The position numbers and the translations under genes are program-made. Below, piece after piece: positions 39,033-51,584 of a stretch of DNA of 64,000 nucleotides. Location: contig NW_020825385.1 in NCBI RefSeq assembly GCF_003286085.1, positions 40,792-104,791 on the forward strand, read 5' to 3'. Position 1 is the first letter of the stretch, and each line of letters begins with the position of its first letter. Source of the DNA: Drosophila persimilis (Eukaryota; Arthropoda; Insecta; Diptera; Drosophilidae). The notes beneath the pieces are model-generated. The model was given only the letters and a program-made list of their open reading frames with translations, did no database searches and was not told the origin of the DNA.

Positions 39033-39567
39033 AAATTAAGGAAATTCTTTCTTTTTGGTTTTGATTTGAATAAACCCTAATACATATGCTGTGGAGATAA
39101 TGATTTTTATCCCCAATCGGCCGACTAATTATTCCAATTAAATAAAACTCGGCGCAGAAATAAAATTGCGATATGTTCTTTAATGCGTGACATCCAAATT
39201 GCAAGTGTGGCTTGCCTGCCCTTTACATTGCCGCTCAGATCGCTAAGCGCAGCTTCGCTCAGCCGACGTCGGTAGGCAGACGCAAAGCGGAGATAGCGAA
39301 GAGCGAGCTGGCAGAGAGCGCTTAGCAGGGCAAGCACGTGCAAAGCTTTAACAAACAAATGAGTGACATAGACATAAGTAACAAACAAAATAAGCGGCTG
39401 AGGGCCAAGAATTAGGTGCTATTTGGTAAGCAGCTAATCGGCTGGGTTCTGCTCCGAACATATGCAATGACTCTTTCTAGTTTATGCACACACGAATATT
39501 TTTGTAATAATTCACAAAAAATGTTATTTTTTGCTATTACCATTGTTGTGCTCACAACTAATTTTTC
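39033..39567. other. Insertion-like segment inside BEL-X between RNase H and integrase
   Basis: About 535 bp without relation to BEL pol, separating the RNase H frame (ends about 39568) from the integrase frame (starts 39032). It has AT-rich ends and a central GC-rich inverted-looking patch (AGCGCAGCTTCGCTC ... GCGAAGAGCGAGC). It could be a solo LTR or other small insertion. I could not define termini or a target duplication. The second copy is at 47855-48389. Confidence 0.5.
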
Positions 39568-40971
39568 TTAAATTTCCTCTTTTGGCCAATGTTCCTTAGA
39601 TTTCGCCAACCATTGAGGCCCTTTCCACCAAATCTTAAAATCTTTTAGCTTATCTGCACTAATGCCCCTTGATGCTACATCTGTTGGATTGTCTTCAGTT
39701 CTAACGTGTCCCCATTTAATTTCCTTAATCTTTCTTACTTCGTCAGTTCGATGCCTGATAAACTTGTCTTTATTGTCTCCATTCTTTATCCAGGCTAGAG
39801 TAATAGTAGAATAACACTCTACATTACTTCCAACCGCTACTTTCACCCGTTGAATTAATTTTGCCAGAAGATGTGCTGCACAAAGTTTTAATTTTGGAAT
39901 AGTTTTCCGATTCTTCTTTGGATTAACTTTGCTTTTGCTGGCTATTATAATTGTAGAACTATCTACCTTGGCATTCACTACGGCAGCATAAGCCTTTTCG
40001 GATGCATCGGCAAACCCATGAATTTGCATCGACTTATTGTGCTGAGAATTTAGCCATCTCGCTATCCGAATGCTCTCTAACTCTGTTAAACTATTTTTAA
40101 ACGAATTCCATTCCCGAGTATCCTGTTCTGATAATTCTTCATCCCAATTTTTGTCTGCTAGCCAAAGTTTTTGAATAAACAATTTTCCGACAAGTGTCAC
40201 TGGAGACAACCAGCCTAAGGGGTCATATATCTTGGCTAAGGTAGATAATACTATTCTTTTGTTATTTCTCTTAATTGGTTCATAGTGGAAATTGAACCTA
40301 AACTCGTCTTTAACCGGTTCCCATTGTAGTCCTAATGTTTTGACGGATTCATTCTCCTCAATGGTTAATACTTTATTTTCTCGGTCATCTCTAATGCCTT
40401 CTATAATTTCTGGGATATTTGTTATCCACTTTCTTAAGTTAAACCCAACCTTATTAAACTCCCGGGTAACTTCCTTTACATGGTTTTTAGCATCCAGTAT
40501 CGTGTCGGCACCTGTCTACAGGTCGTCCATATAAAAATCATTCTTTATGATTTCCCTAATTGCTTGATTTTTGCAATTATCTGCTATTGCAACAAGCACC
40601 CTGGTTGCTAAATAGGGTGCTGAAGCTGTACCGTACGTAACAGTTGTAAGTTTATAATCTTTTAACTTTTCGTTTGGATTATCTCTCCAAATTATATGCA
40701 AATATTGTTGATCGTCTTTATCAACATTAATTTGCCGGTACATTTTTTCAATGTCCGCCGATATTACAAATGGCCATTTACGCCATTTCACCATAATATC
40801 GAATATATCTTTTTGGACCCTTGGACCCCACATGATATCATTTAAACTTTTATTGTTTGTGGTTTTTGCTGAAGCATCGAAAACCACTCTCAGCTTTGTC
40901 GTTAGACTGGAATCTCTTATGACTCCTTGATGGGGTAAATAATATTTCCCATCTTCTTTGGACTCTACCAT
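39568..40971 (-). pseudogene. RT and RNase H of BEL-X (first copy)
   Basis: 40516-40971 holds the RT start (KLRVVFDASAKT, ADIEKMYRQI) up to the catalytic FYMDD box. It ends in a premature TAG right after DDL (about 40516-40518). The frame then continues open through the thumb (WEPVKDEFRFNF) and RNase H (GFADASEKAYAA, KLCAAHLLAKL) to 39568. A nonsense mutation immediately past the active site makes it inactive. Confidence 0.85.
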
Positions 40972-40975
40972 ACAT

Positions 40976-41681
40976 ATGTCCTAAGTTTTTATATTCATGC
41001 ATGAACTTTACATAATTTTCTTTTAATGTTTTATTATTGCTGAGCTTTCTTTCTAAACTATAAAATCGCGCTATAGCTTGGGGTTTTGAATATCCTAGAT
41101 CCTTTTCTTTTTTAAATGGTATTTTAACCACATACCTACTATTCTCATCTCTTCTTGTTGTTTCCAAGAAATGCTCCTCTACCTCTACCTCTACCTCTAC
41201 CCTACTTGGTTTGTTAAAGTTAGGGTCTGCCAACACATAATCTTGCCATTTAGTTTTATCAATATTGAAAGACTGTAATGGTAAAGCTTTCATCAGTTTC
41301 GGAAGAATAATTGCTTCAATATTTAGAGGACCTTTATTATAATCACGAGTTTTTATCGATAAAGTAACTTTGTCCTTTGAAGTGCAAGAGTCTGTAGATG
41401 ACAATCCACTTACCTCGGTGTTCGCTCTTTTTCGTACTAAGTTTAATATTTGCGCAGCTTCTTCTGAAATTATGGTACATTGCGACCCACAATCAATGAG
41501 AGCTCTAAGGTTTTGATAGCCACCATTCCTTGCCCTTACTTTTACAAGTGCTGTGGCTAAGAACGCTTGTTCTTTTGACAAGCAAGTGTTAACATTTTCC
41601 CTCTTTTCGTAGGGAATATGGAGCATCGTATGATGAGGTTTTTTACAAATCCCACATAAAATTTCAGAAAAGCATTTCTTA
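40976..41681 (-). pseudogene. Gag zinc-knuckle end and protease of BEL-X (first copy)
   Basis: Frame 40850-41686: last zinc-knuckle part (CGICKKPHHTMLH), retropepsin ALIDCGSQ (DCG rather than DSG/DTG) and a linker. A VEVEVEVE stretch encoded by a GAGGTA-type microsatellite (about 41180-41203) replaces the sequence between protease and RT. Cut on its 5' side by gypsy C (TACA duplication, 41682-41685). Confidence 0.78.
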
Positions 41682-41685
41682 TACA

Positions 41686-42216
41686 AGTTAACGTACCCAA
41701 TTCTATTGAGCTCTTATACGAGTTGTAAACAATCTTTGGCTTTCCAAAACGAAAACAATTTCAATCTTGGGCCTCCGCCTAATTGATTTCTAAGATGTAC
41801 AATCTCAAGGGCTCCCGCCGCAATCCCAATCTTTGACACTTGCCTAAATGGAAAACCAATGTTTGCCCACACCCGGCTTCTCATAAACAATCTCACTCCC
41901 GGCTTTCTGCAGATCCTGCACTTTAGGCATTTTACAGTTCTCTCTTTGGATGACGAAATCCAATACTCGGGATGGCGAAATCAATTGAAATGTTTATAGA
42001 AAAACTATTCCCGAAAGGGATCAACGATGCAAAGATCAGAAAGTTCAAGCCAGTCTTGATCCAGAAGCGACACCGCAAAGTCGAGCTAAAAACTAAGATC
42101 GCGCAAACCCTTTGTCCGGAATCCTTTGTGACCCTCTACTTAAATCTATATCTGTGAAGTTAGAAGTAAAATAAAAACTTTTTAAAAACACAATCCGCTA
42201 CCGCAGTTATTTAATT
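41686..42216 (+). repeat. 5' LTR of gypsy C, first copy
   Basis: 531 bp, AGTTAACGTACCC...TTTAATT, followed by the tRNA-Lys-type primer site (42216-42233). Several bases differ from the A/B LTRs (for example TTCTATTG versus TTCCATTG). Confidence 0.95.
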
Positions 42217-42762
42217 GGCGCCCAACGTGGGGCGACGTTGTATAAAAAGCACCGAATAATAAAAGTGTTGCGTCGTGCCGAAACCCGAAGGACAATTAAT
42301 TAATGGAATAAATCCTTCAATTATAAAAACGTGGAGTGACTGTGAGGTATTAGATAAGAAAAAGTGAGATAAAAAGGAAATAAACCGGAGCTTAGGGTGT
42401 GCAAAAATAAATACAATTAAAGCTAATCAAGACAATTCAAAAATATAAAAAAACCAAAAAAACCAAAGTTTTTAAACAAAACCAACCAAAACAAAAACAC
42501 AAAGAAAGTGAAACTATCAGCTAAACCAAAGAAGAAAGACCCCTAGAAGACCCAGTTAAGCAACAAAGAAATTTAAGAAGGAAGACCCGTTCGAAGACCT
42601 GTCAGCCAAATCAAGAAGGAAGACCCGTTCGAAGATCTGTCAACCAAACTAAGTAGGACGACCCCTACCGGATAGTTCGTGAGAAAAAGTTGTAGTAATA
42701 AATATATATGTTCAATTAGGTTATATTAGATTATAAAAACAAACATATAAGAAAAATTTAAG

Positions 42763-43117
42763 GTGGATCAACTAACTTTAGATTTTGAAAAACTAAAAAT
42801 GATTAACTCACAAACAAGGACCGATCTCACTGCAGATCTGGTCAAACAATTGATAGCACTTCAAATTTCACAAGTACAGGAGCAAATTGTAAATTTAAAA
42901 CAACAAATAGAAACTAAATCCGATCAGGTATCAGATTATCAGGCAGAAACAATAGACGAGACAATAAAAGATGACACCACATTAAAGGTAATAGAATCCC
43001 TACCAATTTTCAATGGTGGATTAAACCAATACGTAGGATGGAGGGAAGCTGCAGAAACTGCAGTGAAGTTATATAAGAAAGGAAGTAAGCAATATTATAT
43101 TGCCTTAACAATTTTGA
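42763..43117 (+). pseudogene. Gypsy C gag N-terminus fused to antisense BEL-Y at the duplication junction
   Basis: Same N-terminal coiled-coil as A/B gag (first ATG 42799). It then continues with capsid-like sequence (LPIFNGGLNQYVGWREAAE) that A and B lack. The gypsy sequence stops at 43117. After the TA filler the frame runs on to 43278 through BEL-Y sequence read backwards, which is chance coding. Confidence 0.85.
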
Positions 43118-43119
43118 TA

Positions 43120-46100
43120 TGGTCCAGTCCCATATGTTACGGTGTTGAGCTGGTATATTCTCAAGGACTCAGACGGGTCTCTTCTCCACACTATGAGCTG
43201 GAATTGTCTATCCGCATCAGCGACCCAGACTTGGCGATACATCTTCTTAACATCGGCTGTCAAGGCGTACCTGTGTAGTCTGAATCGGAGCAATGTCGAA
43301 TACAGCTCATCCTGTATCGTAGGACCGACCATCAATATGTCGTTCAAGGCCACCTGAGAGGACGTTTTACAAGACGCATCGAAAACGACGCGGAGCTTGG
43401 TCGACGTGCTTTGAGGCCTCAACACACACTGATGTGGAATGAAATAATGTGGAGTTTTGGGGATTGTGTTGTCTGTGGTAGACATGTGACCCAAGGAGAG
43501 GTACTCTTCCATGAACTCCAAGTACATTTTCTGCAACTCGGGGTCACGAGACAATCTTTTTTCAAGCGATAAAAACCGCCGTTTAGCCACTTCAAAGGAG
43601 TTGCCTAAGATACTGGGATCTGATTTGAACGGCAGTCTTACTTCAAACCGACCTGAAGGCACGACCTGAGTAGTCCTTCTATAATGCTTTTCACATAACT
43701 TGTGTTCAGGAGATAAAGACTTTTTAGAAGACGGCAATTCTTCCAGTGACCAAAACTTTTGTAATGTATTGTCGATGTGGATCACTGACTCTTCTCGACA
43801 ACTCAAACAATTCCTAGCTTCTTGGGTGGCAGTCACCTTTGGAGTGTATCTGCCCGACACAATCCAGCCGAGAAGCGTTTTCTGCAGAGTTGGATAGTCA
43901 GGACCTTGGCGAATCTGACCAACAGATAGAAGTTCGAAAAATGTTTCTGCACCTATCAACATATCTATCTTCTGTGGCTTGAAGAAATATGGGTCTGCAA
44001 GTGGTAAGTTCTTTGGGATTTTCCAGTCACTCACGTTAAGTGTCTGATCAGGGTGATACCCCGAAATGGACCTTAGAATCCAGAAATCAACCGAAAACTC
44101 ACTACCAGTAATTCGCGACTTCACCACCGTGTGTATCTTTTTCTTGACTTGTGAATTGGATTCACCAATACCAAGCAAGTTGATACACGACTCCTCCCTA
44201 CGGATCTGTAAGCGCTGTGCTAAGTCCTCAGTTATAAAATTGGTTTGAGACCCCGAGTCAAGCAGAGCTCGGGCCAAAATATGTTCACCATTATTTGTTC
44301 GGACGCTTACGATCGACGTAGCCAGAATAACTCTATCCATAGCTGTCGCATGGAGAGCATGCGAAGTGGAAGGTTGATTCTGATTGGGAGGAGGAGAAGA
44401 ATTCTCTGGGGGTGATGGTAACGCTAGACTTTTATTCGCCACTGTGTACCTATGCAATAAGGTATGGTGTGAGCAGCCACACACTCGACACTTCTTAGCT
44501 TTGCATCGTACTACAGAGTGGCCTGGCTGCAGACAATTGATGCACAAGGATGCAGTTTTTGCGAATTCGAACCTTTGCATTACTGCTAGCCGACCAAATG
44601 GACTGCACTCTGTCAACAAATGGACTTTCGCATTGCAGTAGCTGCATTGTTGATTTTTAGTATTCGCGGTGGAACACGCGAATGAGCTCCGATTATGCTG
44701 CTTGCTTGGCACAGCTTTCTGCTCCTGCTTTGGTTTGTCCGAATTTTCGGCCGAAAGATGCTGATGTCTGCGATTAAGCAACCTTTCACAGTCCGTCCAA
44801 AGTGGCAGTTTGTCATAATCGAGCTGTTCTTCCCATTTCTCTTTGGTCACCGGATCGACTCTGCTCAAGACGAGATGAATAATCATCGCATTCGAGATCT
44901 TTTTATCATCGCCTATCGACAACAACGAACCATATATGGATGAGGCGGTATCGATAAGGTTCCTTAAGGACGATGCTGATTGCTGGGTCATTTTGGGAAG
45001 ATTAAATAGAGCATCAATGTGATTTTTAAAGATCAGACAATCATTATCGTAGACCCGTTTTAAGCTAGCCATTGCTTTCTCGTAGTTGGTCTCGGTTACT
45101 TGGAAAGCCCTAACTGTTCCCAACGCTTCACCGGAGAGACACGAAAGCAAATGGTTGAACTTTTCGATAATTGGAATGCTTTGGTCATTATGAACTAGAG
45201 TCTCAAATAAACCTATGAAGTTTTTAAAGTCCGAATAGTTGCCGCTGAACTGCGGCAGAGCTAACTTCGGAAGGCGAGCACGAGTTGGGCCACCATAAGC
45301 TGGTACTGCCTGTATTGTCTCATCAGCTGTCTTTAATGCGCAAATTGCCTTTGTGACAATTGAGAGTTCTTCCAACTCGACTCCAAATTCATCGTCAATG
45401 TCTATATCTTCAATCTTCTCTTGAAGTTCGCGTGCCGTGTCAATGCTACGCATCAGCGTTTCGAGTCTGCACTCGAGCTCCGTCAATACCAGCGGAATAT
45501 CCCCCGCTTCTAAACGGTCCGCTAATAAACGAATGCCTTTGACACGGCAACTGCGCTTTTTCTTCAGCTCTTCAAGGACGATATTGTTGGCTTTTGAGGT
45601 CATATTGATTCTCAATGCAAGCAACTGAAGGCGAAAGATCGTTTCTAATAATCGTATTTAATGCCGAGGCACTCAATGAAATAATGGGTAATTGTACCCA
45701 AACGAGGTGAAAAACCAATATACCCGAAAAATTTAGGGTAGAGCGTCGCTTGGCTGGCGCGTACACGAAAACCACACAAGAATACCAACGAACTGTACTG
45801 GTGACAAGCGAAAACGAAAAATTTCACCGCTGCAGTTCAGAAGAATTAATGTTGTGTATGCGTATGCACCGACAACGATCGACGCTAAATTGATTTACGA
45901 GGCACGACTTTGTCTTAATTGATAGTTGGATCCTACTGACACCAAACGAATATACCCGACGAAAACAGGGTAGCGCGTCACTTGGTGTTTGGTTTGGATC
46001 AAGCGCGCCAAACAAAAGAACAACAATAAGCAACGGTGAAGAGCGAAAGCGAGACGAAAAAATTCACCGCTGCAGCTGCGTATTGGTATGCGTGCTTGGC

Positions 46101-47011
46101 CAACGACCCAACTATACATATATTTGACACAACGAAAACGAGAAAGGGGAAAGGGGCGACAGCGATTGCAGTAAAAATGAGTTATGTATATGTGTAGTTA
46201 TTGCGTCCAAGAGGGTTAGATGTACATATGTATGTATATATGTATTAATATATATGCTCAACTCTAACTACAGCATGCAATCTAGCTCTACTATGTCATA
46301 CGTATGTGCCAAGAATTGAAAGCGAGGTGCAATTGTTTCAGCACAAGACAATAATTCGAGTTTTTTAATCTTTCGTCTTCACTCGAGCTTTAAATTTTTT
46401 GCACAAATACCTCTTGGGAAGATAGGAAATTCCAGGTGCTGTACTCTCCTCTTGTATATGTAGCTGCAGACAGGGTATTGCACGACCGACGCGGTGATTT
46501 TTAGTTTGGTTTGTTTAATTATTGCACACACGTCGCGGTCACTTTGGCAATTTAGCTGCAGCACATATGCATGTACATGTATGTATGTATGTACAATAGA
46601 TTTTGGCTATTTATGTATGTATCTTCACTGTGTCACTGTCACTTTTTGCCTTTCCACTTGAATTAATATATACGTTTAAATTGCGAGTCCACCCGGGGGC
46701 GCCATGAAATTTTAGAATAGTTTTTCTAAATACAAAACCGAAAGTTCTTGGGTGACTGCAATTTTTTATTTAATACGACGAAAGAAAAGGGGTGCGTGCG
46801 TTCGATTTCAAGGGTTTTTCTCGACTTCTTTTCAATATATTCAAACAATTTCTTCTAAGCCTACCTTACCTACGGTGGCAAAGCGGGGCGAATTCGCCAA
46901 GAGCGAGAGAACGAGCTTTTATTGCGCTCCCGCTTTGCCCTAGCCTAACTTACACTAGACTTCATAAAATTATATCCTAATAACAATTATAAATATTCAA
47001 ATGACGCTACA
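43120..47011 (-). mobile_element. Truncated second copy of BEL-Y (5' half)
   Basis: Duplicate of 34298-38189: 5' LTR (46705-47011), leader, gag, protease and the first part of RT (polyprotein frame from ATG 45603 down to the junction). It ends in the RT before the catalytic box, so it has no RT active site, RNase H, integrase or 3' LTR. Two of the five differences from the first copy change residues of the shared frame (RVALND to QVALND, VLARALL to ILARALL). Confidence 0.93.
46705..47011 (-). repeat. Second copy of the BEL-Y 5' LTR
   Basis: Identical over the stretches compared to 37883-38189, at the constant 8822-bp offset. Confidence 0.95.
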
Positions 47012-47016
47012 CACTG

Positions 47017-50000
47017 ATTTTACCCCAGCTTCCCAAATACCTCCGAAGTGAGGTCCTGCCGGGGGAATAAAATGCCACTAGATCTGTTCTCTTTCTAATA
47101 TTGGAACCACTTTTATGTTGTCTTTGAGGGCTTTTCGGTATTCCTCGTCTAATTTGCGCGAAGCTCCCACAAAGTTGGTTCCATTATCGGAAAAAATTTT
47201 TGCACATTTTCCTCTTCTTGAAAAAAACCTTCTAAGTGCAGCTAGAAATGCATCTGAAGTAAGATCGCTGACTACTTCCAAATGAATAGCTTTTGTCGCC
47301 ATGCATACGAATACGGCAATATATCCCTTATAGGATTTCTGCCCCCGGTTTTTAGAGCATCGAATATGGTAAGGCCCGGCGGCACCTGTATTTGTAAACG
47401 GGTGCGACATTGTAGCTCTGTGTTTCGGCAGATTTCCCATAATTTGTTCTGCAGTATTCTGTCGATACCTAGCACAGGTGACACACTCTTTAAGTTTTTT
47501 CTTTAAGCAATTTCTTAGCCCAAATATCCAAAACTTTCGCTGGATATAGTTTCGCATCAGATTAATTCCACCGTGCAATGTTTCTTTATGTGCATTCTTG
47601 ATAATTAAAGACGTCAAGTGACACTTATCTAAAATCAAGGGATGTTTAACCTCAAATTCCGCGTTGGAGTTTTGCAATCTACCTCCAACTCGTAACAATC
47701 CGTCTTTATCTAAGAACGGATTTAAGCTTAATAGTTTATTTTTTGTTTCTATTTCCTTTTTATTAATTAGGCTAGCTATTTCGGAACCGAAATGGATAGC
47801 TTGTAGTTGTTTTACTATTAATACTTTGGCACTCTTAATCTCCTTCACTGTCAAAAATTAAGGAAATTCTTTCTTTTTGGTTTTGATTTGAATAAACCCT
47901 AATACATATGCTGTGGAGATAATGATTTTTATCCCCAATCGGCCGACTAATTATTCCAATTAAATAAAACTCGGCGCAGAAATAAAATTGCGATATGTTC
48001 TTTAATGCGTGACATCCAAATTGCAAGTGTGGCTTGCCTGCCCTTTACATTGCCGCTCAGATCGCTAAGCGCAGCTTCGCTCAGCCGACGTCGGTAGGCA
48101 GACGCAAAGCGGAGATAGCGAAGAGCGAGCTGGCAGAGAGCGCTTAGCAGGGCAAGCACGTGCAAAGCTTTAACAAACAAATGAGTGACATAGACATAAG
48201 TAACAAACAAAATAAGCGGCTGAGGGCCAAGAATTAGGTGCTATTTGGTAAGCAGCTAATCGGCTGGGTTCTGCTCCGAACATATGCAATGACTCTTTCT
48301 AGTTTATGCACACACGAATATTTTTGTAATAATTCACAAAAAATGTTATTTTTTGCTATTACCATTGTTGTGCTCACAACTAATTTTTCTTAAATTTCCT
48401 CTTTTGGCCAATGTTCCTTAGATTTCGCCAACCATTGAGGCCCTTTCCACCAAATCTTAAAATCTTTTAGCTTATCTGCACTAATGCCCCTTGATGCTAC
48501 ATCTGTTGGATTGTCTTCAGTTCTAACGTGTCCCCATTTAATTTCCTTAATCTTTCTTACTTCGTCAGTTCGATGCCTGATAAACTTGTCTTTATTGTCT
48601 CCATTCTTTATCCAGGCTAGAGTAATAGTAGAATAACACTCTACATTACTTCCAACCGCTACTTTCACCCGTTGAATTAATTTTGCCAGAAGATGTGCTG
48701 CACAAAGTTTTAATTTTGGAATAGTTTTCCGATTCTTCTTTGGATTAACTTTGCTTTTGCTGGCTATTATAATTGTAGAACTATCTACCTTGGCATTCAC
48801 TACGGCAGCATAAGCCTTTTCGGATGCATCGGCAAACCCATGAATTTGCATCGACTTATTGTGCTGAGAATTTAGCCATCTCGCTATCCGAATGCTCTCT
48901 AACTCTGTTAAACTATTTTTAAACGAATTCCATTCCCGAGTATCCTGTTCTGATAATTCTTCATCCCAATTTTTGTCTGCTAGCCAAAGTTTTTGAATAA
49001 ACAATTTTCCGACAAGTGTCACTGGAGACAACCAGCCTAAGGGGTCATATATCTTGGCTAAGGTAGATAATACTATTCTTTTGTTATTTCTCTTAATTGG
49101 TTCATAGTGGAAATTGAACCTAAACTCGTCTTTAACCGGTTCCCATTGTAGTCCTAATGTTTTGACGGATTCATTCTCCTCAATGGTTAATACTTTATTT
49201 TCTCGGTCATCTCTAATGCCTTCTATAATTTCTGGGATATTTGTTATCCACTTTCTTAAGTTAAACCCAACCTTATTAAACTCCCGGGTAACTTCCTTTA
49301 CATGGTTTTTAGCATCCAGTATCGTGTCGGCACCTGTCTACAGGTCGTCCATATAAAAATCATTCTTTATGATTTCCCTAATTGCTTGATTTTTGCAATT
49401 ATCTGCTATTGCAACAAGCACCCTGGTTGCTAAATAGGGTGCTGAAGCTGTACCGTACGTAACAGTTGTAAGTTTATAATCTTTTAACTTTTCGTTTGGA
49501 TTATCTCTCCAAATTATATGCAAATATTGTTGATCGTCTTTATCAACATTAATTTGCCGGTACATTTTTTCAATGTCCGCCGATATTACAAATGGCCATT
49601 TACGCCATTTCACCATAATATCGAATATATCTTTTTGGACCCTTGGACCCCACATGATATCATTTAAACTTTTATTGTTTGTGGTTTTTGCTGAAGCATC
49701 GAAAACCACTCTCAGCTTTGTCGTTAGACTGGAATCTCTTATGACTCCTTGATGGGGTAAATAATATTTCCCATCTTCTTTGGACTCTACCATACATATG
49801 TCCTAAGTTTTTATATTCATGCATGAACTTTACATAATTTTCTTTTAATGTTTTATTATTGCTGAGCTTTCTTTCTAAACTATAAAATCGCGCTATAGCT
49901 TGGGGTTTTGAATATCCTAGATCCTTTTCTTTTTTAAATGGTATTTTAACCACATACCTACTATTCTCATCTCTTCTTGTTGTTTCCAAGAAATGCTCCT

Positions 50001-50503
50001 CTACCTCTACCTCTACCTCTACCCTACTTGGTTTGTTAAAGTTAGGGTCTGCCAACACATAATCTTGCCATTTAGTTTTATCAATATTGAAAGACTGTAA
50101 TGGTAAAGCTTTCATCAGTTTCGGAAGAATAATTGCTTCAATATTTAGAGGACCTTTATTATAATCACGAGTTTTTATCGATAAAGTAACTTTGTCCTTT
50201 GAAGTGCAAGAGTCTGTAGATGACAATCCACTTACCTCGGTGTTCGCTCTTTTTCGTACTAAGTTTAATATTTGCGCAGCTTCTTCTGAAATTATGGTAC
50301 ATTGCGACCCACAATCAATGAGAGCTCTAAGGTTTTGATAGCCACCATTCCTTGCCCTTACTTTTACAAGTGCTGTGGCTAAGAACGCTTGTTCTTTTGA
50401 CAAGCAAGTGTTAACATTTTCCCTCTTTTCGTAGGGAATATGGAGCATCGTATGATGAGGTTTTTTACAAATCCCACATAAAATTTCAGAAAAGCATTTC
50501 TTA
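47017..50503 (-). pseudogene. Second copy of BEL-X integrase, RNase H, RT and protease
   Basis: Duplicate of 38195-41681 with the same frames, the same premature stop after the FYMDD box and the same 535-bp insertion-like segment (47855-48389). The frames are at 47078-47854 (integrase), 48390-49031 (RNase H), 49338-49793 (RT) and 49672-50508 (protease). Confidence 0.92.
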
Positions 50504-50507
50504 TACA

Positions 50508-51038
50508 AGTTAACGTACCCAATTCTATTGAGCTCTTATACGAGTTGTAAACAATCTTTGGCTTTCCAAAACGAAAACAATTTCAATCTTGGGCCTCCGC
50601 CTAATTGATTTCTAAGATGTACAATCTCAAGGGCTCCCGCCGCAATCCCAATCTTTGACACTTGCCTAAATGGAAAACCAATGTTTGCCCACACCCGGCT
50701 TCTCATAAACAATCTCACTCCCGGCTTTCTGCAGATCCTGCACTTTAGGCATTTTACAGTTCTCTCTTTGGATGACGAAATCCAATACTCGGGATGGCGA
50801 AATCAATTGAAATGTTTATAGAAAAACTATTCCCGAAAGGGATCAACGATGCAAAGATCAGAAAGTTCAAGCCAGTCTTGATCCAGAAGCGACACCGCAA
50901 AGTCGAGCTAAAAACTAAGATCGCGCAAACCCTTTGTCCGGAATCCTTTGTGACCCTCTACTTAAATCTATATCTGTGAAGTTAGAAGTAAAATAAAAAC
51001 TTTTTAAAAACACAATCCGCTACCGCAGTTATTTAATT
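50508..51038 (+). repeat. 5' LTR of gypsy C, second copy
   Basis: Duplicate of 41686-42216, followed by its primer site (51038-51055). This copy, not the first, is joined to the rest of the gypsy C body. Confidence 0.95.
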
Positions 51039-51584
51039 GGCGCCCAACGTGGGGCGACGTTGTATAAAAAGCACCGAATAATAAAAGTGTTGCGTCGTGC
51101 CGAAACCCGAAGGACAATTAATTAATGGAATAAATCCTTCAATTATAAAAACGTGGAGTGACTGTGAGGTATTAGATAAGAAAAAGTGAGATAAAAAGGA
51201 AATAAACCGGAGCTTAGGGTGTGCAAAAATAAATACAATTAAAGCTAATCAAGACAATTCAAAAATATAAAAAAACCAAAAAAACCAAAGTTTTTAAACA
51301 AAACCAACCAAAACAAAAACACAAAGAAAGTGAAACTATCAGCTAAACCAAAGAAGAAAGACCCCTAGAAGACCCAGTTAAGCAACAAAGAAATTTAAGA
51401 AGGAAGACCCGTTCGAAGACCTGTCAGCCAAATCAAGAAGGAAGACCCGTTCGAAGATCTGTCAACCAAACTAAGTAGGACGACCCCTACCGGATAGTTC
51501 GTGAGCAAAAGTTGTAGTAATAAATATATATGTTCAATTAGGTTATATTAGATTATAAAAACAAACATATAAGAAAAATTTAAG

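Noticed and set aside
43118..43278. Gag-BEL chimeric protein tail
   Set aside because: The part after 43117 is BEL-Y read in antisense; an accident of the duplication junction.
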